DNA of 64,000 nucleotides, from positions 17,889 to 81,888 of the forward strand of contig JAFVAX010000011.1 in NCBI GenBank assembly GCA_017480285.1, written 5' to 3'. Position numbers and translations under genes: made by a program. Positions 26,079 to 34,880 of this stretch are shown one piece after another; positions within the stretch are counted from its first letter, which is position 1, and each line of letters opens with the position of its first letter. Below the pieces are notes generated by a model. It worked only from the letters and a program-made list of their open reading frames with translations. It was not told the DNA's origin and ran no database searches. The stretch is from Paludibacteraceae bacterium. Lineage in GTDB: Bacteria > Bacteroidota > Bacteroidia > Bacteroidales > Paludibacteraceae.

Positions 26079-26927
26079 TCAGAATTTGTTTGCTATAACT
26101 TTCAACAGTACAGCCAATTTCCACGACAAACTATGCTTGTGGAGTGTATCATAGAAAGCGATTTTCTTTTGTCCGTTTCTCCATACCTCCATTATTCTCG
26201 GCGAAAGGTGTTCTCTGTAAAATCGTTGGTCTTCCTCCTTATCTATTTTATTCCAAGCCTCATTGTTTGATATGCCGTTCATATCAAACAAAGCCACCGT
26301 AACATCTTCATATCTAAATGTCGCATTACCCAACGCAAGAGATGTTATATAGAAATAAGTATCTGAATTTTTTCTATAATCTTCCAGATAGTAGCCGTAT
26401 CTGTCATACAAATCCTTTCTAATAAAACTTGCCTGATGCAGAAATTGGGCATTAAGGGCTTCGAAAAATGTTATGTCTGTTTTACCATATCCTCTTACTA
26501 TTTGCATTATCCCGTTTTTCTCTATTTGGACATTCCCTTGAATGATATCATCAGTATGTAACAGCGGAAGAATGTGCTCTACTACTCTTTCATCGTGAAG
26601 ACTATCAGCAGAATTAAGCATCAGTCCGTATTCACCCGAAGACATTCGTATGCCCTTGTTCATCGCATTGTAAATTCCGGTGTCAGGTTCAGAAATCCAT
26701 AAGACATGTAATCCGTTTACATTGATCTTGCCATGCGTTGTCTGATTTGTTTCCGGCACTTGAAGACAATCAAACAAAGTCTGCATACTGTTATCGGTAC
26801 TTGCCCCATCAACAATAACAAACTCAAAATCTTTTGAGGTTTGAGTTATTACTGATTGTATCGTTCTCCGCAGTCCTTCAGAATCATTACGATTGATAGT
26901 TATTATCGAAAGTTTTGTCATTTCCAT
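26079..26927 (-). CDS. GT2 family glycosyltransferase
   Basis: 282 residues with a GT-A fold: SIITINRNDSEGL at the N-terminus, VDGASTDNS (about 38-46), SEPDTGIYNAMNKGI (about 77-91) and LNSADS as a DxD-like metal site. This WcaA-like subfamily often adds sugars in O-antigen synthesis. Its start overlaps the end of the preceding GT4 gene by 10 bases. Confidence 0.87.
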   Translation of the reverse strand: MEMTKLSIITINRNDSEGLRRTIQSVITQTSKDFEFVIVDGASTDNSMQTLFDCLQVPETNQTTHGKINVNGLHVLWISEPDTGIYNAMNKGIRMSSGEYGLMLNSADSLHDERVVEHILPLLHTDDIIQGNVQIEKNGIMQIVRGYGKTDITFFEALNAQFLHQASFIRKDLYDRYGYYLEDYRKNSDTYFYITSLALGNATFRYEDVTVALFDMNGISNNEAWNKIDKEEDQRFYREHLSPRIMEVWRNGQKKIAFYDTLHKHSLSWKLAVLLKVIANKF

Positions 26928-28123
26928 GTTTTTCTTATATTGACAGCTTCCGCAAAATATTGATTTATACGGTTTACCGCTTCTGATATATTAAATACAG
27001 ATTTCTTTTGCTGTTCGTGTATTTTATTGCGATAAATATCGTAATTGTCGTTTATTTTCTCAAGAAGAGGCAGCAATGTTTCAGGTTTTTGTGCATCGAA
27101 ATACAAAGCAGCATCCTCTAATTGCTCCTTATGCCCTGCCAAATTTGTACAGATAACCGGACAGTCCAAAGCCATTGCTTCAAGTGGTGGCATATTGGTC
27201 GGTCCGAAATATGATGCCATAATCAATGCCGTAGCATTTTTATAGAATGTATAAATTGTTTCTTGCGATACAAATCCGGGGAAAACCACAAATTGATTAA
27301 GATTGTAGTCATTGATAAGTTGAATTATGTACGACAAATTGCCTTTGTCAGAGCCGGTAAGCACCAATTTGTAGTCATTGTGTTTCTTTACAAATTCAGC
27401 AAATGCGGTCAAAAGTGTGTAATGATTTTTATGAGCCCAAAACTGAGCGGGATAGAAGAAGTATTTCCTTGGTTTCAGACCATATATATTAAGAAGCTTC
27501 TGTTGCTCGTCCATGCTTACAACCACATCAATACAACCACCTGCAAAAATAGGTACTACCCGCAGTTTATCATCTTTTATGTTGGTAAATTTAAGCAACT
27601 CTTGTCTGCCTGCCTCCGACTCGCAGAACACAAGCAATGCTTGAGGTAGTACTGTTGTGTAATAATGATTTCTTTGCTCGAACTGCCCGTCCATGCTAAC
27701 CTCCGGAAAAGCAAATGTAGAGAGATGGCCAATGTCCCAATTAGTAGTGATGAACGGAAAGTTTGGAACTACTCTTCCTGCTGTCGGGTAAAACAACAAT
27801 TTTACATCATTTTCAGTCAGTTGTCTTCTGATGTTATCACATTTTTGTGCGTTTACCCTTTTTGAAGCCAATTCACTATAATGCCATCCGACAAACGGGA
27901 TATGGCATTTCACCCTTTCTAAAAATGTCTTTCTAACAGTCTGGTTAAGGTGAATTATCTCCTTTTTGACAGGCAGTTCTTTTTTGCTGAAAGTAACAAA
28001 ACACACTTCTACATCAGGGTTGAAAGTAAAAGCATCGATTGCCCGAACCAACCGCTCGTAATAAGAAAAACCACCTCCCTCTTGAGGGTTGTAATCACTA
28101 TTTATCCAAATACCTATTTTCAT
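26918..28123 (-). CDS. GT4 family glycosyltransferase
   Basis: 401 residues. The N-terminal acceptor loop carries NPQEGGGFSYYERLV. The C-terminal half has KYFFYPAQFWAHKNH and FGPTNMPPLEAMALDCPVI, the nucleotide-sugar binding site of GT4 mannosyl- and rhamnosyltransferase-like enzymes. It is cytoplasmic. It lies 3 bases after the aminotransferase and overlaps the GT2 gene. Confidence 0.85.
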   Translation of the reverse strand: MKIGIWINSDYNPQEGGGFSYYERLVRAIDAFTFNPDVEVCFVTFSKKELPVKKEIIHLNQTVRKTFLERVKCHIPFVGWHYSELASKRVNAQKCDNIRRQLTENDVKLLFYPTAGRVVPNFPFITTNWDIGHLSTFAFPEVSMDGQFEQRNHYYTTVLPQALLVFCESEAGRQELLKFTNIKDDKLRVVPIFAGGCIDVVVSMDEQQKLLNIYGLKPRKYFFYPAQFWAHKNHYTLLTAFAEFVKKHNDYKLVLTGSDKGNLSYIIQLINDYNLNQFVVFPGFVSQETIYTFYKNATALIMASYFGPTNMPPLEAMALDCPVICTNLAGHKEQLEDAALYFDAQKPETLLPLLEKINDNYDIYRNKIHEQQKKSVFNISEAVNRINQYFAEAVNIRKTWK

Positions 28124-28126
28124 ATA

Positions 28127-29254
28127 TCATTTTTTATGAAAATCAACAATAAGTTGACAAATACCTTTTATGTCATCTTCAGACAGTGAACTTGCCGACG
28201 GCAGGTAAAAACCATTACTGGTAAGACTGTCGCTAACGGGATAAATGCCACTGCAGTCGCAACCATATTTTTTCATAGACGGCTGTCGGTGCATACCAAC
28301 AAACAAAAGACGAGAATCTACATTGTTCTGTTTCAAGAAAGCGCATAGCTCGTCTTTAGTATGACCATAATCTGAAGGCTTGACAACAATTGTGTTCATC
28401 CAAGATACATTAAGATAATCTTTGTCAAGTGGCTGGAAAATAATGCCGGGAACATCTTTGAGATATTGTCTGTACAATGCATTATTTTGGATTCTCATTT
28501 GTTTGTAGTCGTCGGCTCTTTCCACCTGTGCCAGGCCTATAGCGGCTACAACATTACTCATTCGGTAGTTGAAACCGATGTCATCGTGAATATAGTTGCG
28601 AGGTCCATTAAGAGGGAAACACACATTCTTGAAATAACGGAGACGATTATAAAGTGTTTCATCGTTTGTTACTATCATACCGCCCTCACCGGTCGTAATA
28701 TTCTTATTGGCAAAGAAACTGAATGCAGCCAAATCCGAACACGAACCGGCTTTCCTTCCCTTGTATTCGGCACCATGCGACTCTGCTGCATCTTCAAGCA
28801 CTTTTAAATTGTATTTTCGGGCAAGAGAGTTTATTGCATCCATATCGCACATACGACCAAAAAGATGAACCGGAAGAATAACTTTCGTCTTGGGTGTTAT
28901 TTTTTCCTCTATTTTAGAAACATCAATATTCCAATTCTCTGAATCAGCATCTACAAACACCGGGGTTGCCCCTGTATAGCAAACTGCAAAAGCGGTGGCT
29001 ATCATTGTAAAATTAGGTATTATAACCTCATCGCCTTTCTCCACACCGAGAGCTACAAGGGCCAGATGCAGTGCAATAGTACCATTGCATACTGCCACGC
29101 CATATCTGCAACCGCAATACTCTGCGAATTTGTTTTCAAACTCGGTTACATACCTGCCTGCCGACGAGATCCATCCGGTCTTGACGGCATCGGTAACATA
29201 CTTAAGTTCGTTGCCGGCAAGCAACGGTTCACAAACGGGAATAAATTTGTCCAT
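28127..29254 (-). CDS. DegT/DnrJ/EryC1/StrS sugar aminotransferase
   Basis: 375 residues. A PLP enzyme that aminates a keto-sugar nucleotide. The Schiff-base Lys is in ANKNITTGEGGM (about residues 182-193), preceded by EDAAESHGAEYKG. It is 6 bases downstream of the cupin gene. Such cupin-aminotransferase pairs (FdtA/FdtB type) often make 3-amino-3,6-dideoxy sugars, so a dTDP or GDP keto sugar is a reasonable guess. It is a different branch from the LegC-like enzyme of the right arm. Confidence 0.88.
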   Translation of the reverse strand: MDKFIPVCEPLLAGNELKYVTDAVKTGWISSAGRYVTEFENKFAEYCGCRYGVAVCNGTIALHLALVALGVEKGDEVIIPNFTMIATAFAVCYTGATPVFVDADSENWNIDVSKIEEKITPKTKVILPVHLFGRMCDMDAINSLARKYNLKVLEDAAESHGAEYKGRKAGSCSDLAAFSFFANKNITTGEGGMIVTNDETLYNRLRYFKNVCFPLNGPRNYIHDDIGFNYRMSNVVAAIGLAQVERADDYKQMRIQNNALYRQYLKDVPGIIFQPLDKDYLNVSWMNTIVVKPSDYGHTKDELCAFLKQNNVDSRLLFVGMHRQPSMKKYGCDCSGIYPVSDSLTSNGFYLPSASSLSEDDIKGICQLIVDFHKK

Positions 29255-29260
29255 CGTTTC

Positions 29261-29695
29261 TTATTTTATTATAACTTTACTATCATCAACAGGTTCAAAC
29301 CTCACCTTGTCTTGTTCCCCACAATAAGGCCCCTGTTTTACTTCAATCATTTCTGCATGTTCGAGCACTTTGAATCCGTGTCCTCCATGTGCCAACAGAA
29401 CCACATCGCCTTTGTTAATGATGCGACTCTCAAGATAACTCTTGCCATCGTCATAAAAATCAACACGAACCTTGCCTGAACGGACTATAAGTACTTCCTG
29501 TGTCAGTTCCACTTTGCGTTCCACGAGATTATGTACATGCGGCGCAATGATATAATCCGTCGGACGGTTCATATAACCCAACTGTTGCGAGAAACTGTCA
29601 GGTGTAAAAAATGCGATACCGTCTTGTTTGAAATCTGAACGGATGATGCAGCCCAAAATCTTGCCACTAATTTCTATTTGTTCAAATTTTTCCAT
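29261..29695 (-). CDS. Cupin-fold protein of a sugar locus (possible keto-isomerase)
   Basis: 144 residues of beta-strand-rich sequence. HVHNLVERKVE, EVLIVRSGKVRVDFYDDG and GGHGFKVLEH follow the metal-binding cupin pattern. Cupins next to DegT aminotransferases are often sugar 3,4-ketoisomerases (FdtA/QdtA) or WbuC-like proteins. I infer a role in preparing the keto sugar for the next gene, without assigning a reaction. Confidence 0.65.
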   Translation of the reverse strand: MEKFEQIEISGKILGCIIRSDFKQDGIAFFTPDSFSQQLGYMNRPTDYIIAPHVHNLVERKVELTQEVLIVRSGKVRVDFYDDGKSYLESRIINKGDVVLLAHGGHGFKVLEHAEMIEVKQGPYCGEQDKVRFEPVDDSKVIIK

Positions 29696-29701
29696 ATATA
29701 T

Positions 29702-30304
29702 TCAGTCTATCCAATTATCTTTGAGAACCATTTTTTTCCACTCAGAGTTGTTCATCAGTTTGTTATTGTATCTTATGCGGTTTCTGTAGTAGAAGCACTC
29801 CGCAAGTTTCAAATGCCATAAGTCATTTTGGCCAATCAGCAATTTTATCGACTGCCACAATCGTAATATCATCTTCTTTTTGAAATTCAAATTTTGCCTT
29901 TTCAATTCTTTTTCAGAATATCTGTATTTCCTGAAATCGGTATAAGAGTCGCAATTCCCTTGATTAGCTAATCTACGATTGAGATATTCCTGCGTCATCC
30001 TGTTTGCCGGTATCTGGTGGTGTATGACAGCCTTCCCGTTATAGGCAAACCTGCCACCGAGTTTCTTGAGTTTTATATTCAATCCAGTTTCATTATCACC
30101 AATCCATTCTCCGTTTACTATATCGGGGTTATACCCACCAGCCCTTATAAACCGGTCTTTTCTGACAGCCTGATGACAGGAGAATATCCCCGGATCGTCA
30201 TCGCTAACAAGCCAATCTTCACTGCGCTTGTTAAGTGATAATAGGTAGTTGTTGCATCTGCGAAGAACCCAATAGGGGGGGGGCAATAAGCCAATTCGCA
30301 ACAA
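29702..30304 (-). CDS. C-terminal part of a phase-OFF GT2 glycosyltransferase
   Basis: The frame carries the second half of a GT2 enzyme (SCHQAVRKDRFIRAGGYN ... NETGLNIKLKKLGGRFAYN, as in the 32062-33000 paralogue) but has no start codon of its own with a ribosome site. It is out of frame with the first half (30231-30665) because of the C9 tract, on the coding strand, at 30275-30283. Eight C would join both halves into one protein of 320 residues, the normal family length. In this sequence it is therefore probably not made. Confidence 0.8.
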   Translation of the reverse strand: MLRIGLLPPPYWVLRRCNNYLLSLNKRSEDWLVSDDDPGIFSCHQAVRKDRFIRAGGYNPDIVNGEWIGDNETGLNIKLKKLGGRFAYNGKAVIHHQIPANRMTQEYLNRRLANQGNCDSYTDFRKYRYSEKELKRQNLNFKKKMILRLWQSIKLLIGQNDLWHLKLAECFYYRNRIRYNNKLMNNSEWKKMVLKDNWID

Positions 30305-30665
30305 CGGGTCCGGTTGCAGAAACTACATTCGTATCTATTTCAAAAGGTTTAATCAACTCTCTCAATGTGTCTGTTGAAGCAATAACATCATCGTCTGTAA
30401 AATACAAAATATCTCCTTGTGCAGACTTGACTGCTCCGTTTCGTGCATAATGGGAGCCATGGCGAGGTTCAAACAGATATTTTACTAATCCGCCGGTTTT
30501 TCTCTGCCAATCCTCAACAATAGTTTTTGTATTGTCTGTGGAGGCATTGTCCACGACCAATATCTCATAGTCATCCTTTGGAAAATCTTGGCGAACCAGA
30601 CTCTCCAAAGTATCGCTTATCATGTCTGCACGATTATATGTCGGTATTATGATGGATAGTTTCAT
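30231..30665 (-). CDS. N-terminal part of a phase-OFF GT2 glycosyltransferase
   Basis: 144 residues: SIIIPTYNRADM, VDNASTDNTK and the DxD-like FTDDDV are intact, so the nucleotide-sugar half is normal. After the poly-C tract the frame changes to LLGSSQMQQLPIIT and stops. The product lacks the acceptor half and should be inactive. Its ATG overlaps the stop of the upstream methyltransferase-like gene (ATGA), a sign of normal operon coupling. Loss of one C restores the full gene with 29702-30304. Confidence 0.85.
   Translation of the reverse strand: MKLSIIIPTYNRADMISDTLESLVRQDFPKDDYEILVVDNASTDNTKTIVEDWQRKTGGLVKYLFEPRHGSHYARNGAVKSAQGDILYFTDDDVIASTDTLRELIKPFEIDTNVVSATGPVVANWLIAPPLLGSSQMQQLPIIT
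30275..30283. repeat. G9/C9 slippage tract inside a GT2 gene (frame broken)
   Basis: Nine G on the plus strand, nine C on the coding strand. The frame needed for a whole GT2 is reached with 8 or 11 C, so the present length is an OFF state. Confidence 0.9.
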
Positions 30666-32026
30666 TTTAATTTAGTTTGCATCTGATAATATCTATTGTA
30701 TCTCTTTGATATACAACAAGTTGCCCCCCCCCCACACGCTACTCCACTATACGCACACTTTTCTAACATTCGGGTATTGCGAACTTTATTATTCGTAAGA
30801 ATTGCAATAATAAAGTCTGTATTTGTTTTTTTACAGCCGATAATAATTTCCTTTTTTGCATACTGTTTGATTCCGTTGATGATTAATTCCAACGGTGTTC
30901 CCCCATGATTATAATAGTGAATAACATCCGTACATATCACGATATCAGATTTGAATTCATTGATTGGCTGTAGAGGATATATCGGGTTGAACCACATAAC
31001 ATTCGAATGTATTTTTCTTGTTTTTATTTCGTCATTAAGTTTTTGTGCAATGTTATGATTGGTATTGACAAGTGTAAGCGACAGATGTTGTGCCTCCTTA
31101 CTATAAACTTCTACAAATTCGGGTATCGCATCCAAATCTAACAGAGAGGAATAATTATCTTCTGTAGCGACAATCTCGTGAGCAATCCTTTTTGCTTTCA
31201 GAATGTCTGTTGTTACGATATTATTATCAACATCGGAGTATGTGAGATTATTTATTTTATCAATAGATATTTTTCTGAATGATATTGAATGCTTAATAAT
31301 CTTGTAGTTGTTATTTTTCGCTCTAATTTTTCTGACAATAGCATTCACTATATTACTAAGCCATATCAAGTTGACACCGGTTTTAATATCTTTTCCTAAA
31401 AATGAATATTTGTATTTAATGAAGTTTTTCAACCAAGATCTGATTATATTGGAATCTGTTGCCTGTTGCATTGGCAATAGTGTAATGGGGAAAAAATCTC
31501 GGTCAATAATTCTTCGGGCAATATTCGTTTCTCCTTTACTCCATAGCAATAATGGCAAAAACATTGTCAGGACAAACTCATTATAAGCACTCCAATCTGT
31601 TGAAAACGATTGTTTTTGAAAACTCCCAAAATCTATAAAACATGGTTTCCCGTCTTTGAACAAAATATTATTTGGATGTCCGTCTTTTAATTCGTAGCCG
31701 TGTTTTTGGCATAAGTTCTGGATAGTATGCAATAATACTGCAGCATCTTTGTACATTTGAAAAGTCCAATGGTGTGGCTGTGAATTTGGCAGTTTCTCAT
31801 GTTCTAAAACCATAGCATATCCATCTACTTCCAAATCACTTATCCAAGTTTTGGGAATGTAATCATTTTGCTGTAATTCGTTGAATAATTCAGAATTTAT
31901 AAAATCATTAACCACACCCGTACTTTCGGCAGGAATAAGCCGGAATATCCGATTGTCGTAGAATGCCACCCTGCCAATTGGATCAACACCGGGAACTAAT
32001 TTTATGTCCGTTATGTCAATATGCAT
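30662..32026 (-). CDS. Kinase-like/methyltransferase-like fusion protein
   Basis: 454 residues. The N-terminal part has a kinase-like catalytic loop, LKDGHPNNILFKDGKPC followed by FIDFGS (about residues 116-138), a pattern of small-molecule or sugar kinases. The C-terminal part (about 285-440) reads as a SAM methyltransferase-like Rossmann domain (SSLLDLDAIPEF; later DIVICTDVIHYY). I infer a polysaccharide phosphate or methyl modification, as with chain-terminating kinase/methyltransferases, but which activity is live is unknown. The last 20 residues are set by a G10 tract (30724-30733); the present frame ends in a coupled ATGA junction with the next gene. Confidence 0.65.
   Translation of the reverse strand: MHIDITDIKLVPGVDPIGRVAFYDNRIFRLIPAESTGVVNDFINSELFNELQQNDYIPKTWISDLEVDGYAMVLEHEKLPNSQPHHWTFQMYKDAAVLLHTIQNLCQKHGYELKDGHPNNILFKDGKPCFIDFGSFQKQSFSTDWSAYNEFVLTMFLPLLLWSKGETNIARRIIDRDFFPITLLPMQQATDSNIIRSWLKNFIKYKYSFLGKDIKTGVNLIWLSNIVNAIVRKIRAKNNNYKIIKHSISFRKISIDKINNLTYSDVDNNIVTTDILKAKRIAHEIVATEDNYSSLLDLDAIPEFVEVYSKEAQHLSLTLVNTNHNIAQKLNDEIKTRKIHSNVMWFNPIYPLQPINEFKSDIVICTDVIHYYNHGGTPLELIINGIKQYAKKEIIIGCKKTNTDFIIAILTNNKVRNTRMLEKCAYSGVACGGGATCCISKRYNRYYQMQTKLK
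30724..30733. repeat. C10/G10 slippage tract near the end of the kinase/methyltransferase gene
   Basis: Ten C on the plus strand (ten G in the coding strand). Changing the length swaps the last 18 or so residues for one of two other short tails (about 21 and 14 residues after CGG) rather than removing the enzyme body. It would also disturb coupling to the next gene. Confidence 0.85.
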
Positions 32027-32061
32027 AATATATCAATGTTTTCTTTGCTATTAGTATATAA

Positions 32062-33000
32062 TCATCTCCATTCATATTTGGTGTTGCTCAAAAGACGAAT
32101 TAAATCTTTGTCTTCTCTGAAACGACGAATATATTCGTTATATTTTTTTGCCTTGCATAGTTCGAAAAAAACTCGCAGAGTTTTTCTATACCGCAAAGTG
32201 CATTTGTACCAATAGTAGCGCATTCGAAGTTTAGTAAGTGGTTTCTCTTTTGGATTATTGTTTACAAACACATCCGTGTAGGCATCCGCAATACCGTTGT
32301 TTTCCATCCGGCGCTTAATATCTGCAACTGTATCGTTTTTGCCGACTATTTGACGATGATACATAGTGGTGTCATCAGTAAAAGCAATCGGGATGTTGCT
32401 TTTATGAAGCTTGCGGCACAAGCCGGCTTCTGCATCGCCTATCAAATAGTCGCCGATTTGTCCGGGGTTATTCCCGCCCAGGGAAATATACAAATCTCGT
32501 TTTATAGCCAGACTGCCGTTGTTGAGATATATACCATGGGTTGAAATCTCATATCCGTGAACGGAATGTGAAATAGCTCCAAGCAGGTACTCGTATGGTT
32601 TTATCCAATGAGCGGGCATTCCTCCTTCCCATTTTATGACTATCTTTGTACCCACAGCACCTACATCGTATGTTTGAAATAGCCAAAGGATTGTATTGAG
32701 GTAGTTGCAGTCAAACAAAGCATCATCGTCAGTAAACACAAGATATTCGCCTTTTGCCTCTTCTGCGCCTCTATTACGAGCGAAAAAGTCTCCCTGACGA
32801 GATTCATATATATAACGGATGTTATAATTCGGATGTGCGGTTATGTATTGTTCTATGACATTTTTAGTGTCATCTTTCGAGTTGTTATCAACCACAAGAA
32901 TTTCATAATCATCTGTAGACAGATTCTGTTTCAGCAGACTGTCCAAAGAGTCGCAAATCATTTGTGCACGATTATATGTCGGGATGATGACGGATAGCAT
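32062..33000 (-). CDS. GT2 family glycosyltransferase
   Basis: 312 residues, full length. [31 protein letters not shown] as metal site (about residues 89-96), then the acceptor half with GDAEAGLCRKL. It is a paralogue of the broken gene at 29702-30665 and of the gene at 62831-63760, and shows what their intact form looks like. It starts 40 bases after the preceding gene ends. Confidence 0.88.
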   Translation of the reverse strand: MLSVIIPTYNRAQMICDSLDSLLKQNLSTDDYEILVVDNNSKDDTKNVIEQYITAHPNYNIRYIYESRQGDFFARNRGAEEAKGEYLVFTDDDALFDCNYLNTILWLFQTYDVGAVGTKIVIKWEGGMPAHWIKPYEYLLGAISHSVHGYEISTHGIYLNNGSLAIKRDLYISLGGNNPGQIGDYLIGDAEAGLCRKLHKSNIPIAFTDDTTMYHRQIVGKNDTVADIKRRMENNGIADAYTDVFVNNNPKEKPLTKLRMRYYWYKCTLRYRKTLRVFFELCKAKKYNEYIRRFREDKDLIRLLSNTKYEWR

Positions 33001-33040
33001 ATTGTTGTTATTACCTCTAAAAATATTTTGACTAAATCTT

Positions 33041-33934
33041 TTACATGCTCTTATATATTTTTTTTACTTTTAATAAATTCTTTTCAACACACACAAATGG
33101 TTTTAACAAAAATTCGATAATTTTTCTATTTCTACTCTTTGAAACACTATTCTTCGTCAGAAATTTGCGAGCCACAGAAAAAGCTTTTTTATGACGCCCT
33201 TCCAATATCTTTTCTGCAGTAGATAGCATTTCCAATGATAACTCGTCTTGTTCCGAACATTTATTTCCACTCCAAATGCCATTATCCAATACTCTATATA
33301 CAGAAGTGGATCCCTCTAAAATACATAACAATCCTAATTCTGCCAGACAGATATACATTGGCCAATCCAAAATGGTGTTAATTTCAAATAATTTATTTGG
33401 TAGTTGGTGAATGAATTTCGAGCGGAACATGCAAGAACTTAAATTCACAATTTTATTTTCGGCTATTTCCTCATCAATAGTTATTTGCCAAGTCGGAGAG
33501 GTAACATTATCTGACAGATTCCAAACTTCAAACTTTCTTTCTGTTTCATCATAAAAATATGGGAACATCGAACATAAGGCACATTCAAGATGCTCCTGCA
33601 TATAATCCAGCCGAGATTGTAAATGATTAGGCGAGCACCACCAATCATCGCCCTCAATAATAGCAATATAATCTGCGGAAGAAGCATCAAAAGCACGTTT
33701 GTAATTTTTAACATGCCCCATATTTTTTTCTCCTGGAAGATAAATAAAAGAGTATGGAATTATTGACTCGTAACTTTTAATGATATCTATTGTACCATCT
33801 GTTGAACAATCGTCAGCAACAATTATGCGGATGCTAACCTTGTCTTGAAATTTTTGAATCATAATACCATCCAAAGCTTGCTGTACATATTGACTTTGAT
33901 TATATGTAATGAGTATTATATCAATCGTTGTCAT
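33041..33934 (-). CDS. GT2 family glycosyltransferase
   Basis: 297 residues from the ATG at 33934 (MTTIDIILITYNQSQ); an upstream extension to 34018 would overlap the preceding gene and lacks support. Motifs are VADDCSTDG (about 40-48) and IEGDDWW (about 92-98), a DxD variant. The C-terminus is basic. The sugar is unknown. Confidence 0.83.
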   Translation of the reverse strand: MTTIDIILITYNQSQYVQQALDGIMIQKFQDKVSIRIIVADDCSTDGTIDIIKSYESIIPYSFIYLPGEKNMGHVKNYKRAFDASSADYIAIIEGDDWWCSPNHLQSRLDYMQEHLECALCSMFPYFYDETERKFEVWNLSDNVTSPTWQITIDEEIAENKIVNLSSCMFRSKFIHQLPNKLFEINTILDWPMYICLAELGLLCILEGSTSVYRVLDNGIWSGNKCSEQDELSLEMLSTAEKILEGRHKKAFSVARKFLTKNSVSKSRNRKIIEFLLKPFVCVEKNLLKVKKIYKSM

Positions 33935-33992
33935 AACCAAATTTTTATTGATAATAAAAACATTCTTATGATGAGATATTTCTAATAATGAG

Positions 33993-34880
33993 CTATTTCT
34001 GTGAATGAAAAATAGCATATCTTTTCAATATTTTTTTTAATAATTTGTATGGTTTTATCACAGCATCTCCTATCTTGTATCTTATGGAAGATTGCATCTG
34101 ATGTTCAATTTTGTTTTTTACTATGTAATAATAATTTTGTTGTTGTATATCCAATAGTTTTGTAATTAATTCAATAGGCACAAATGTATTAGATAAATAT
34201 GATTCTATCACAGAAGGTAACTTGCCAAACCTTTTTTCTAAATATTCAAAACTATCCTCAACTCCATTATCACCTACATTATTCTCCGAATAGCCATCCA
34301 CTGAATTATAACTTTGCATATTATCAAAATATTCATATTCGGTAGTAATATAAGGATGATTATTAAGCGTTGCCAGATATGTATAAACGATATCACTTGA
34401 TGTGCACTTATGCATAACTTCGTCATCTATCAAGTAAATTTTATCTCCAAAAAAATCAGCCCTTACTAATGATGCACAACCACAATGACACTGCCTTCCT
34501 TTTATTACGACTTTATTTCCACTTATTGGATAGTTGGGGTATTTATTATGTATCTTCAGAAAATCCTCAATCATTGTCGGCGGATATAACCAATCATCAT
34601 CTATGCATATTATGTTATCAAACGGATATTTTTTTAATGTTGGTAGAATCTTTTTATAAACCTTTGTATCTTCCACATATTGAATTTCAATATGTCTGTA
34701 GTTAATATATTCTTTAACAAATGTTGGAATCTGTTCATTATAGGCCAAATTCAAAACAACCAATTTAGGTGGTATAGTTTGTTTATATATCGTTTCCAAT
34801 ACGGTTGGGATATTTTCCAATCGTTTATTCCAAGTTGTCAGCGAGACTATTGCCCCCCCCCGTAATCGCCTTATTATCAA
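33993..34880 (-). CDS. Second GT domain, cut off from its upstream half by a poly-G shift
   Basis: 295 residues if read from a TTG at 34880, but there is no ATG or ribosome site. The sequence is a glycosyltransferase-like domain (SLTTWNKRLENIPTVLETIY, IICIDDDWLYPP as DxD site, about residues 97-108), homologous to the free-standing gene at 58863-59825. With G8 in the tract at 34853-34861 it joins the upstream GT2 in one frame as a 587-residue two-domain enzyme. In the present G9 state it is probably not translated. Confidence 0.75.
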   Translation of the reverse strand: MIIRRLRGGAIVSLTTWNKRLENIPTVLETIYKQTIPPKLVVLNLAYNEQIPTFVKEYINYRHIEIQYVEDTKVYKKILPTLKKYPFDNIICIDDDWLYPPTMIEDFLKIHNKYPNYPISGNKVVIKGRQCHCGCASLVRADFFGDKIYLIDDEVMHKCTSSDIVYTYLATLNNHPYITTEYEYFDNMQSYNSVDGYSENNVGDNGVEDSFEYLEKRFGKLPSVIESYLSNTFVPIELITKLLDIQQQNYYYIVKNKIEHQMQSSIRYKIGDAVIKPYKLLKKILKRYAIFHSQK

